Under the pieces are notes generated by a model that saw only the letters and a program-made list of their open reading frames with translations, had not been told where the DNA came from and searched no databases. From assembly GCA_029549985.1 (NCBI GenBank), contig JAKPIB010000035.1:93319-149956 (forward strand): 56,638 nucleotides of DNA, written 5' to 3'. This document shows positions 37,037 to 44,714 of the stretch, piece by piece; position 1 is the first letter of the stretch; every line of letters begins with the position of its first letter. Both the position numbers and the translations under genes were made by a program. Source of the DNA: Bacillota bacterium. GTDB taxonomy: Bacteria > Bacillota > Clostridia > Caldicoprobacterales > DTU083.

Positions 37037-37486
37037 ATGAAAAATAAAAGACAAGCTCAGATACTGAAGATTATCAATGAAAAAGATATCGAAACCCAGG
37101 AGGAGCTAGCAGAAGAACTTAAAAAGCTCGGGATGAATATCACCCAGGCAACCATTTCAAGAGACATTAAAGAGCTACGGCTTGTTAAGGTTCTGACACC
37201 TTCTGGCATATACAAGTACGCGCCTTTGGAGCGTTCAGACAATACAACCTTCGATCGGCTGATAAGAGTTTTCTCTGAGTCGGTCATATCAATCGAGCAT
37301 ACCAATAACCTTATAGTTATCAAAACGATAGCAGCAGGAGCACAGGCTGCCGCATCCGCTATCGATGCTATGAACTGGAGCGAGGTATTAGGCTGCATAG
37401 CCGGAGATGACACGATATTGGTCATAGTACGCGACAACTCAATGGTAGAAGAGGTTTTACGCCGTTTCTCAAAAATGCGTGGATAA
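37037..37486 (+). CDS. argR: Arginine repressor ArgR/AhrC
   Basis: Arginine-responsive regulator. N-terminal winged helix (RQAQILKIINEKDIETQEELAEELKKLG, ITQATISRDIKELRLVKV) and C-terminal hexamerisation/arginine-binding domain (TIAAGAQAAASAIDAM ... LGCIAGDDTILVIVRD with the GDDT motif). ATG 37037 follows AAGGCGGTG; a GTG 6 bases earlier is possible. Length is 149 aa. Confidence 0.95.
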   Translation: MKNKRQAQILKIINEKDIETQEELAEELKKLGMNITQATISRDIKELRLVKVLTPSGIYKYAPLERSDNTTFDRLIRVFSESVISIEHTNNLIVIKTIAAGAQAAASAIDAMNWSEVLGCIAGDDTILVIVRDNSMVEEVLRRFSKMRG

Positions 37487-37509
37487 GCGCTGCAAATAGG
37501 GGGATTTTA

Positions 37510-39234
37510 ATGATTAAACATATCTTAATCAAAAATATTGCCCTAATAGACGAGTTGTCTATCGAGTTTTATGACGGCTTCAATGTATTGACAGGTGAAA
37601 CCGGAGCAGGTAAATCAATCATAATTGATTCAGTTAATTTGGCTTTAGGCGAGCGGGCTGACCGCGACCTCATCAAATCAGGAAAGGATCATGCGAGGGT
37701 AGAAGTCTTATTTAGCCTGAGTAATGCAGCTAAAGTGTATGATATACTTACCGGCTATGGAATAGACCCCGAGCCTGATGAAACCCTTCTGTTAACAAGG
37801 GAGCTTACTGTACAGGGCAAGAATGTGTGCAGGATAAACGGAAGGACTGTCACCCTGTCGATGCTCCGGGAAATCACACGGCACCTGGTTGATATCCACG
37901 GTCAGCACCAGCATCAGTATTTGCTCAATCCCGAATCCCATATCGAATTTCTTGACAAGTATTGCGGTCCGGTATTGGACGAACCTAAGCATCAGCTTGC
38001 TAATACATATAACAAGTGGCTCAATGTAAGGAAAGAAATAAGCAGGATAGAGGGTGTAAACAGAGACGGAGTAAGACGTAAGGATATTCTTCTATATCAG
38101 ATAAACGAGATAAAAGAAGCCCGGCTTCAACCGGGCGAGGAGGAAGAGCTAAGAAAAGAACGTACGTTGATGATGCATGCTGAAAAGATAATGCACGCAG
38201 CCAATGAGTCGTATGCGCTGCTCTATACCGGAAAGCAGGGCAGCTCGTCAGTATCTGACAAGCTGGCTGAAGCTTTATCTCTTATCAAGGCTGTGGAGAA
38301 TATAGATGATTCCCTCGATTCTATTGCCGACCAGCTTGAAAATCTTCAATATACGCTAGAAGATGTAGTGATAAGGCTGAGGGATTTCAAAGAAAGCTTT
38401 GAATATGATCCCTACAGACTTGAAGAGATAGAGGAGAGACTTCAGCTTATTCATAATCTCAAGAGAAAATATGGAAGCTCGATAGAAGAGATACTTGATT
38501 TCAAAGCAGAGCTGGAGAGTGAGCTAAGCCTTATAGAAAACAGTGAAGAAAGGCTGGCAATACTTAAAAGCCAAAGTGATGACCTGTTCAGCGATCTAGT
38601 GAAGTCATGCATCGTAGTATCGGACATAAGAAAGCAAAAGGCAATGGAGTTGGAAAAGGAGCTTGTAGATCATCTATGTGACCTCAATATGGACAAGACC
38701 AGGTTCAAGGTTTCAATCCAGACACCTGATGCCACTGATATCGATAGCATGTTCAGCAGTGTAACTGAAAATGGCTTCGACAAGGTAGAATTCCTGATCT
38801 CACCAAACCCCGGCGAACCCTTGAGGCCTTTAGCCAAGATCATATCAGGCGGAGAAATGTCTCGGGTGATGCTCGCATTTAAAACCTTGCTCGCAGATAT
38901 AGATGAAATACCGACTATGATATTTGATGAGATCGATGTCGGCGTAAGCGGACGGACTGCACAAAAGGTAGCTGAGAAAATAGGCACTATTTCTAAAGTG
39001 CATCAGGTGATATGTGTAACACACTTGCCGCAGATAGCTTCAATGGCAGATTATCACTATCTTATTGAGAAAACAACTAAAAACAACCAGACAAATACCC
39101 TGGTGAGCATTTTGGATACGCATGGCAGACAAAAGGAAATAGCCCGAATGATAGGCGGCACTGAGATAACCCAATTAAGCCTGGAGCATGCCGGTGAATT
39201 GATAAATAATGCAGAAATATTCAAAAGCAAATAA
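37510..39234 (+). CDS. recN: DNA repair protein RecN
   Basis: SMC-like ATPase acting at double-strand breaks. Walker A LTGETGAGKSIIIDSVNLALG near residue 28, QHQHQYLLNPESHIEFLD, a long central coiled coil (about residues 160-370), then the ABC signature IISGGEMSRVMLAFK and Walker B PTMIFDEIDVGVSG, with VTHLPQIA after it. Length is 574 aa, full size. Its position after argR is standard. Confidence 0.96.
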   Translation: MIKHILIKNIALIDELSIEFYDGFNVLTGETGAGKSIIIDSVNLALGERADRDLIKSGKDHARVEVLFSLSNAAKVYDILTGYGIDPEPDETLLLTRELTVQGKNVCRINGRTVTLSMLREITRHLVDIHGQHQHQYLLNPESHIEFLDKYCGPVLDEPKHQLANTYNKWLNVRKEISRIEGVNRDGVRRKDILLYQINEIKEARLQPGEEEELRKERTLMMHAEKIMHAANESYALLYTGKQGSSSVSDKLAEALSLIKAVENIDDSLDSIADQLENLQYTLEDVVIRLRDFKESFEYDPYRLEEIEERLQLIHNLKRKYGSSIEEILDFKAELESELSLIENSEERLAILKSQSDDLFSDLVKSCIVVSDIRKQKAMELEKELVDHLCDLNMDKTRFKVSIQTPDATDIDSMFSSVTENGFDKVEFLISPNPGEPLRPLAKIISGGEMSRVMLAFKTLLADIDEIPTMIFDEIDVGVSGRTAQKVAEKIGTISKVHQVICVTHLPQIASMADYHYLIEKTTKNNQTNTLVSILDTHGRQKEIARMIGGTEITQLSLEHAGELINNAEIFKSK

Positions 39235-39242
39235 GTAAATCT

Positions 39243-39265
39243 AAAGGGTGCTCACCCTTTTTTCA
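39243..39265 (+). terminator. Rho-independent terminator after recN
   Basis: AAAGGGT and ACCCTTT flank a 4-nt loop (GCTC) and run into TTTTTCATTTT. Confidence 0.75.
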
Positions 39266-39285
39266 TTTTATACGCGATCTTCTCC

Positions 39286-39314
39286 GTATAAATCGTCTTA
39301 TAACGGTTAACTTA
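39286..39314 (+). promoter_or_regulatory. Candidate forespore (sigma-F/sigma-G) promoter of spoIVB
   Basis: GTATA (39286-39290), 14 bp, then GGTTAACTTA (39305-39314) partly matches the sigma-F pattern (GTATA-N15-GGnnAnAMTR). spoIVB is forespore-expressed in Bacillus. Weak prediction because the spacing and two -10 bases deviate. Confidence 0.35.
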
Positions 39315-39357
39315 AATATTAGCTTTCAAAAGACATTATACGGCAGGAGCGTAGAGG

Positions 39358-40656
39358 ATGAGCAAAAACAGGATCAGGAAAATATTCGGAATCATTTTGG
39401 CTTTAGTATTTTTAGCGATAAATTATTCGCCTTATGTCCAAAACATTAAGAGATACCCTGCAGAAATGCAGATTTTTGAAGGCGACATACAGAAATTGGA
39501 CTTCAGCATACCCTTTCTTGTAAAAATAGAAAGTGATAATTCAGATATTTTAAGATTCAACGGTTACTCACTAAAGGATCAACCAGTATACAATATGAAA
39601 GACCCTGTATCGGTCGAATCCCTGGGTCAGGGCGATGTAAATCTGTCCTTCAAGCTTTTTGGACTCATACCAATCAAGCATATAAAGATCAATGTTACTT
39701 CGCAGAAGATGGTGATTCCTGGGGGCATCTCCATAGGCGTGTCACTTTCGACTAACGGAGTACTGATTGTTGGGACCTCCGAGGTAGTAGATAGCGATGG
39801 TATTACCTATTATCCAGCAATGGAGGCGGGATTGGCTCCGGGTGATGTGATCGAAAAGCTTAATGGAGTCGTAGTGAAGGACGCAAACCACCTGTCACAG
39901 CTGATCAATAGGATCAAGAACAAAGAAATAGAACTTCAGTGCAGGAGAGGCAATCGGTTGTTCACTACCAGGACCAAACCCGCTCTTGACGCCACTGATT
40001 CAAAATACCGATTGGGCATATGGGTGAGAGACAGCACTGCAGGCATTGGCAGCCTGACCTTTATCGATCCGGTAAGTGGTTATTTTGGAGCTCTAGGACA
40101 TGCAATAACCGATGTGGACACCGGCTCGATAATGTCCGTCAAAAATGGTAAGGTGAGCGAATCCAGGATAGTGGACATAAAAAAAGGTAAGAAAGGGCAG
40201 CCCGGAGAGTTGATCGGCAGCTTTTCAAGTAACAGAATGGTTATCGGTGATATTGTAAAAAACACGAGGTACGGCATATATGGCAAGGTCAAGCCCTTAT
40301 ACTCAAAAATAGTAGAAAACAATCCGATACCGATAGCATACCAGTACAATATATACCCTGGTGATGCCAAGATTTTAACAACCATTGACAATGAGGGAAT
40401 AAAGGAGTACGACATAAAGATCCTCAAAGTAAACAGACAGACTCAGCCCGGACCCAAAGGAATTGTAATCGAGATAACAGATCCTGAGCTATTGGAAAAA
40501 ACCGGCGGCATCCTGCAGGGCATGAGCGGCAGCCCTATTATACAGGATGGCAAGCTGGTGGGAGCTGTTACACATGTATTTGTAAATGATCCTAAAAAAG
40601 GCTATGGGATCTTCATAGAATGGATGCTGGATGAAGCCAATAAAATCATGGACTGA
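39358..40656 (+). CDS. spoIVB: SpoIVB serine peptidase
   Basis: Forespore-secreted protease that triggers SpoIVFB and so pro-sigma-K processing. N-terminal membrane/signal segment (IFGIILALVFLAINYSPYV), a PDZ domain around residues 130-200 (YYPAMEAGLAPGDVIEKLNGVVVKD), then the S55 catalytic domain with GALGHAITDVD (histidine) and GILQGMSGSPIIQDGKLVGAVTHVF (serine). Length is 432 aa. Normally followed directly by spo0A; here an insertion sequence intervenes. Confidence 0.95.
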   Translation: MSKNRIRKIFGIILALVFLAINYSPYVQNIKRYPAEMQIFEGDIQKLDFSIPFLVKIESDNSDILRFNGYSLKDQPVYNMKDPVSVESLGQGDVNLSFKLFGLIPIKHIKINVTSQKMVIPGGISIGVSLSTNGVLIVGTSEVVDSDGITYYPAMEAGLAPGDVIEKLNGVVVKDANHLSQLINRIKNKEIELQCRRGNRLFTTRTKPALDATDSKYRLGIWVRDSTAGIGSLTFIDPVSGYFGALGHAITDVDTGSIMSVKNGKVSESRIVDIKKGKKGQPGELIGSFSSNRMVIGDIVKNTRYGIYGKVKPLYSKIVENNPIPIAYQYNIYPGDAKILTTIDNEGIKEYDIKILKVNRQTQPGPKGIVIEITDPELLEKTGGILQGMSGSPIIQDGKLVGAVTHVFVNDPKKGYGIFIEWMLDEANKIMD

Positions 40657-40695
40657 GGATACAACAATAATAAGTGGAATATATCCTAAAATCAA

Positions 40696-40724
40696 GAAGG
40701 ATTCATTGCCGATTTGTCGAATAC
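40696..40724 (+). promoter_or_regulatory. Displaced sigma-H promoter of spo0A with 0A box
   Basis: GAAGGATTC (40696-40704), 11 bp, GTCGAATAC (40716-40724) fits the sigma-H pattern RnAGGAwWW-N11-12-RnnGAATww. A perfect Spo0A-binding box TGTCGAA (40715-40721) overlaps the -10. Both are expected features of the spo0A control region, yet they now lie on the far side of the insertion sequence from spo0A. The rest of 40657-40760 shows no gene. Confidence 0.6.
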
Positions 40725-40752
40725 ATTTCAAATAAGTAGATAGAAAAAAGTG

Positions 40753-40760
40753 GTTTTTTC
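40753..40760. repeat. Target-site duplication, left copy
   Basis: GTTTTTTC immediately before the left end of the insertion sequence, identical to 42598-42605 after its right end. Eight bases is the usual duplication size for IS6-family elements. Confidence 0.75.
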
Positions 40761-40863
40761 GGTAGTGTTAAATAACTTATGAAAAAAGCAATATGGGAGT
40801 AGTTAGGTTTATTGGACATTGAAAAGTGAAGAATATACCAGATTTCCGCATTTATTCCACGGT

Positions 40864-41000
40864 CCTCTTGACAATGAGCCTCCTAAGGCATGTCTTGAGG
40901 CATCAGGGCCATCACCCATGCTGAACAGGGCAGATGGGCTCTGAAGGTGGTTGATGCCTGGCAGAATAGCCTAACATGCCGTATACTCATTGTCAAGAGG
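40864..41000. repeat. Large imperfect hairpin inside the insertion sequence
   Basis: CCTCTTGACAATGAG (40864-40878) and its exact reverse complement (40986-41000) enclose further paired blocks: GGCATGT/ACATGCC, AGGCATCA/TGATGCCT and CCCAT/ATGGG. The whole folds as a long stem. It lies 20 bp beyond the transposase stop, so it may end transposase transcripts or block read-through from spoIVB, but it lacks a clear T-run. Confidence 0.65.
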
Positions 41001-41020
41001 CTTTCGCGGCATAAAAGCTG

Positions 41021-42448
41021 CTATAAGGCCTGTTTGGATAGAATGAGTTGTTGAGACAGCTCAATCAGCTTTTGCCATTTAGCAGGCATGTTAGGTATAG
41101 ATTCAAGCTCGGGTGTAGAGTTCAACGGTTGCCAATAGGTGTAGGAATGAGGGCGAAGGAAATTGTAATAGGCTACAAACAAGGCGACATGAGTGTTTGA
41201 ACCTTCTCCGCTACCATAGCCGTTAGTAACCTGGTAAGAGAATTTAAAGGTTCTGTTAAGCCGTTCAATAATTTGCTTTAACCAGCGGTATTCGGTAGAA
41301 ACGGGATCTTCATTAGTCAATCCGATTACCTGAGTGAGGTCAAATTCCATGTCGTTAAGAAAGAACTGTTGCTGTGCAAGATTATACGCACTGTAGGCAT
41401 CAGAAATGAATTTAAGAGCTTTGCCGGGGAATTTCTTGAACTTTGAAAAAGCCATACGCATAGCTAAAATACAAGGCCCGACATCTCTTGTACCAGATAC
41501 CTGGTACCCCAGGATAGACTTTTTGAGGGCATCCATGATGAACCAAACATAGTGCCTTACACCTTTAACTTTGACATAGGTTTCATCGGCAGCAAGGTAA
41601 TTGGAGGGCTTGTAATCGTAGCTATCAACAAAAGGCTTAACAATAGCAGCAGCGGTTTTAGCATAGATGCTTACCATGACATGGGAAATCCTGACTTGGT
41701 GTATTTCCCAAAGGGCCCTTGCAGTGGCACGGGTAGATAAGCCGAGATTGACATGATAAGTGAGACAAAGGCCCATGATATGAGGAGAAAAAGTTCTGAA
41801 ATTAAAATTAACAGAACCCTTAGGCATGGAGTCCAGATCCATTTTAAAGAAATCTACGGTGAATTCACGGTAATAATAACGTAGCTTGAATCTTTCGGGG
41901 TGAAGCCTGTATTCCTCAGTATCTTCTGGAGAAAGAGACTTAAGGGAATTGTTGTAGAATTTGCAGTTATCATTATGGCAGAAATATACCTTGAATTGCT
42001 TGCGTTCTCTCTTAAATGACAAAGCATGGCCACAATAAGGGCAGGCTAAGTAGGTATTAAAGGATTTACCTCTATTGAAACGCAAAGAACACACTTTGCA
42101 AAGATATTGACCACGGCCACCGGTATTATCATAGATGTATTGATGAGGAGCTCCGCAACGGGGGCATACAGTTTCTTTAGGAACAGGGGTTTTTCCACGA
42201 GATTTTATAGGTTTAAGCTCTTTGTCGTGTTGTATGAAGTAGTCATTTAGCAGATGCTTGTAATTGAGTTTTTCAAGGGTTTTGACAACGGGCAGTTTAT
42301 CGACTGTAAACTTATTATACTTAGGGCTTGATAAATCAGGTTTTGAGGACTTAAGAGGTATATTCTTCGCGATAAAAACTAACAATTGCTGGATTTGTAA
42401 AATTAAAAATTGATTATATGCTACTAAAACTGATATAATTGAGTTCAC
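41021..42448 (-). CDS. IS6-like DDE transposase with N-terminal zinc ribbons
   Basis: A 475-aa transposase. Two zinc-ribbon motifs lie at about residues 95-120 (CPRCGAPHQ ... CKVC) and 136-162 (CPYCGHAL ... CHNDNC). Then a helix-turn-helix-like region (LGLSTRATARALWEIHQVRISHVMV) and a DDE catalytic core with Asp288 in AADETYVKVKG, Asp350 in FISDAYSAY and Glu395 in QIIERLNRTFK. This core resembles the IS6/IS240 group. It is intact with a GTG start after AAAGGAAG, so it is probably active or recently active. Confidence 0.88.
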   Translation of the reverse strand: MNSIISVLVAYNQFLILQIQQLLVFIAKNIPLKSSKPDLSSPKYNKFTVDKLPVVKTLEKLNYKHLLNDYFIQHDKELKPIKSRGKTPVPKETVCPRCGAPHQYIYDNTGGRGQYLCKVCSLRFNRGKSFNTYLACPYCGHALSFKRERKQFKVYFCHNDNCKFYNNSLKSLSPEDTEEYRLHPERFKLRYYYREFTVDFFKMDLDSMPKGSVNFNFRTFSPHIMGLCLTYHVNLGLSTRATARALWEIHQVRISHVMVSIYAKTAAAIVKPFVDSYDYKPSNYLAADETYVKVKGVRHYVWFIMDALKKSILGYQVSGTRDVGPCILAMRMAFSKFKKFPGKALKFISDAYSAYNLAQQQFFLNDMEFDLTQVIGLTNEDPVSTEYRWLKQIIERLNRTFKFSYQVTNGYGSGEGSNTHVALFVAYYNFLRPHSYTYWQPLNSTPELESIPNMPAKWQKLIELSQQLILSKQAL

Positions 42449-42519
42449 AATGACACTTCCTTTCTGGATATTTGTTTTTGGCGACTCAATTATACCAGAA
42501 AAAAAGGGGGTGTCATTGT
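42434..42519. repeat. Two interleaved inverted repeats over the transposase start
   Basis: TATAATTGAGT (42434-42444) pairs with ACTCAATTATA (42484-42494), and ACAATGACAC (42447-42456) pairs with GTGTCATTGT (42510-42519). The pairs cross, so they could form a pseudoknot or two alternative hairpins. They cover the transposase promoter, leader and start codon. Confidence 0.6.
42489..42516 (-). promoter_or_regulatory. Candidate promoter of the transposase gene
   Basis: Read on the minus strand: ATGACA (42516-42511), 16 bp, TATAAT (42494-42489), about 40 bp before the GTG start. The -10 lies within one of the inverted repeats. Confidence 0.5.
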
Positions 42520-42545
42520 TTTTTATTCAAAAAACCTTGAAGCCC

Positions 42546-42574
42546 TCGATAAATAGCATATTTCAAAATATAAA
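42546..42574 (+). promoter_or_regulatory. Candidate outward promoter at the IS right end
   Basis: TCGATA (42546-42551), 17 bp, TATAAA (42569-42574) points out of the element toward spo0A, predicting a transcript start near 42581, 40 bp before the spo0A ATG. The -35 matches the consensus at 4 of 6 positions and the -10 at 5 of 6. It could supply spo0A expression. Confidence 0.4.
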
Positions 42575-42597
42575 AGGTGTAATTTAGTTTACACTAC

Positions 42598-42605
42598 GTT
42601 TTTTC
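42598..42605. repeat. Target-site duplication, right copy
   Basis: GTTTTTTC directly after the right inverted repeat and 2 bp before the spo0A ribosome site TAGGGGG. Confidence 0.75.
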
Positions 42606-42621
42606 ATAGGGGGTCTTATTT

Positions 42622-43434
42622 ATGAAAAATAAGATTTCGGTATTGATTGCTGATGATAACAAGGATTTTTGCGAGATTTTGCACCAATATCTTGAGATGC
42701 AGGATGATATTGAAATAGTAGGTGTGGCAAATGACGGCAATGAGGCAGTTGACCTTATCAACAAGCTCAAACCTGATATTTTGATTTTAGATATAATCAT
42801 GCCTCACCTGGATGGCATAGGCGTGCTTGAAAAGTTGAATGCTCGTGAAACGGAGCACCAGCCAAAAACTATAGTACTATCTGCAGTCGGACAGGACAAG
42901 ATCACTCAGAAGGCAATAGCTCTGGGCGCTGACTACTACATTGTCAAGCCTTTTGATCTGGAGATTTTTGTCAAACGTATTCGTGAACTTACCATGATAG
43001 ACTATGAGGTGGTCAGGCACGCAAGTTCTGCACCTGAGGTAAGCTACAACACATACAGGAATGAAGAGTCCAGGCCAATAGAGATCGCTATCACCAACAT
43101 TATGCATGAGATAGGGGTCCCAGCCCACATAAAAGGATATCATTACCTCAGGGAAGCTATATATATGGTCTACAATAAAATAGAACTTTTGAGCGGGATC
43201 ACAAAGGAGTTGTACCCGAATATAGCTTTAAAATTCAACACCACTCCCAGCAGAGTCGAAAGGGCTATACGTCATGCGATCGAAGTAGCATGGAGCAGAG
43301 GCAGGGTTGAGACGATAAACAAGCTTTTTGGATACACGGTCCACGATGAAAAGGGCAAACCAACCAACGGCGAGTTTATCGCTATGGTGGCCGATAAGCT
43401 CAGGATCCAGTCTAAAGCGCTGAAAACAAGATAG
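42622..43434 (+). CDS. spo0A: Sporulation master regulator Spo0A
   Basis: Response regulator that commits the cell to sporulation. The receiver domain has the acidic pocket ADDNKD (Asp11, Asp12), phosphoacceptor Asp57 in [12 protein letters not shown], and the Lys in YYIVKPFD. The C-terminal DNA-binding domain includes [19 protein letters not shown] and [22 protein letters not shown], the recognition helix. It is 270 aa and intact. The IS element ends 24 bp before the ATG, so the native promoter is 1.9 kb away. Confidence 0.97.
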   Translation: MKNKISVLIADDNKDFCEILHQYLEMQDDIEIVGVANDGNEAVDLINKLKPDILILDIIMPHLDGIGVLEKLNARETEHQPKTIVLSAVGQDKITQKAIALGADYYIVKPFDLEIFVKRIRELTMIDYEVVRHASSAPEVSYNTYRNEESRPIEIAITNIMHEIGVPAHIKGYHYLREAIYMVYNKIELLSGITKELYPNIALKFNTTPSRVERAIRHAIEVAWSRGRVETINKLFGYTVHDEKGKPTNGEFIAMVADKLRIQSKALKTR

Positions 43435-43474
43435 TACAAGGGTATTCTTGAAATATCACAGAACATATTACACT

Positions 43475-43510
43475 AAAAAAAGGACAGTAAATCGATACTG
43501 TCTTTTTTTG
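43475..43510 (+). terminator. Rho-independent terminator after spo0A
   Basis: GACAGTA and TACTGTC form a 7-bp stem with a 6-nt loop, flanked by an A-run and TTTTTTT, so it may work in both directions. Confidence 0.8.
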
Positions 43511-43520
43511 TACGTATATA

Positions 43521-43549
43521 TTGCTAATTTTATGCAAAAGCTATATAAA
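43521..43549 (+). promoter_or_regulatory. Sigma-A promoter of the steA cluster
   Basis: TTGCTA (43521-43526), 17 bp, TATAAA (43544-43549), about 30 bp before the steA start. Confidence 0.6.
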
Positions 43550-43580
43550 AATACAACAGTTCAGGAGAACTCCGGATCAT

Positions 43581-44702
43581 ATGATTATTCGAGGATATGC
43601 TAAAAAGGATGTGAAAACCAAAAGGCTGGTCAACAGGCTCAGACAAAACGACATAGCTGTTATCAGCCACCGTGATTTAGATGAGGTGGCTGCCCTTCAT
43701 TTGACTGAAAGGAAGGTTCGCGCAGTTATCAACTGTGCTGAATCCATAAGTGGCAGATATCCGAACCAAGGCCCGAAGATACTGTCGGAAGCCGGTATAC
43801 CGGTGATAGACAATATAGGTAAGGAGGTATTCGATAAGATCAGGGAAAATGATTTTATCGAAATAATCGATGATTCACTCTATTTAAACAAGGAAATAAT
43901 ATGCAAAGTCAATATACTCAGCAAGGAAGAGGTTGCCAGAAAAACCGAACTTGCCTCAGAAAACCTGAAAAAAATACTATATGATTTCGTAGAAAATACG
44001 CTTACTTATGCAGAGAAGGAAAAGCAATATCTGCTCGAACCTGTGGCCATACCGCCGGTAAACGTCAAAATTAAAGGAAAGCATGTGCTGATAGTTGTCA
44101 GAGGCAAAAATTACAAGGAAGATCTGAAGGCCATCAGACCTTACATCATGGATGTAAACCCGGTGATAATAGGAGTCGACGGTGGGGCAGATGCCGTTTT
44201 GGAATTTGGTATAAAGCCAGATATTATTATTGGTGATATGGACAGTGTCAGTGACGATTGTCTTAAAAAATGTAAAGAGATCATAGTTCACGCTTACCCG
44301 GACGGTACAGCACCCGGGATGCAAAGGCTCGAGGCATTGAAGATTGATGCAAGAAAATTCTGTTATCCGGGTACAAGTGAGGATATAGCCCTGATATTGG
44401 CTTATGAAAACAAAGCTGAACTTATCGTAACAGTGGGAAGCCATACCAATATGATAGATTTCCTGGAAAAAGGGAGAAAAGGGATGGCAAGTACATTGCT
44501 TGTAAGGATGAAGGTAGGCTACAAGGTCGTAGATGCCAAAGGAGTCAGCGAGCTCTATCAAAACAGGCTGAGACCTTCCTATATCCTGATGCTGATGGCT
44601 GCTGCGATGCTGCCATTAGCTCTGGTTGCCAACACTTCACCGCTGATCCGTGATTTATATCGCCTTATTTTTCTTAGACTGAGGCTGCTGTTTGGCTTGT
44701 AG
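43581..44702 (+). CDS. steA: SteA-like putative cytokinetic ring protein
   Basis: A 373-aa protein. Its middle (GKHVLIVVRGKNYKEDLKAIRPYIMDVNPVIIGVDGGADAVLEFGIKPDIIIGDMDSVSD) has a fold like the thiamin pyrophosphokinase catalytic domain, and a C-terminal membrane segment (YILMLMAAAMLPLALVAN) anchors it. This matches SteA of Corynebacterium, which with SteB helps coordinate cell-wall division. RBS AGGAGA about 12 bases before ATG 43581. The next gene encodes a SteB-like partner. Confidence 0.85.
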   Translation: MIIRGYAKKDVKTKRLVNRLRQNDIAVISHRDLDEVAALHLTERKVRAVINCAESISGRYPNQGPKILSEAGIPVIDNIGKEVFDKIRENDFIEIIDDSLYLNKEIICKVNILSKEEVARKTELASENLKKILYDFVENTLTYAEKEKQYLLEPVAIPPVNVKIKGKHVLIVVRGKNYKEDLKAIRPYIMDVNPVIIGVDGGADAVLEFGIKPDIIIGDMDSVSDDCLKKCKEIIVHAYPDGTAPGMQRLEALKIDARKFCYPGTSEDIALILAYENKAELIVTVGSHTNMIDFLEKGRKGMASTLLVRMKVGYKVVDAKGVSELYQNRLRPSYILMLMAAAMLPLALVANTSPLIRDLYRLIFLRLRLLFGL

Positions 44703-44714
44703 AGGTGTTTGTAA

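Larger units (their letters stand above)
40761..42597. mobile_element. IS6-like insertion sequence in the spo0A leader
   Basis: A 1,837-bp element. Ends: the left starts G-GTAGTGTTAAATAACTTA and the reverse complement of the right end starts GTAGTGTAAACTAAATTA, an imperfect inverted repeat with 15 of 18 positions equal. It is flanked by the 8-bp direct repeat GTTTTTTC. One base of the left boundary is ambiguous. It carries a single transposase on the minus strand and a 137-bp inverted-repeat structure. The DDE domain, GG terminus and 8-bp duplication suggest IS6, but the length and zinc ribbons are unusual for that family. Confidence 0.8.
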
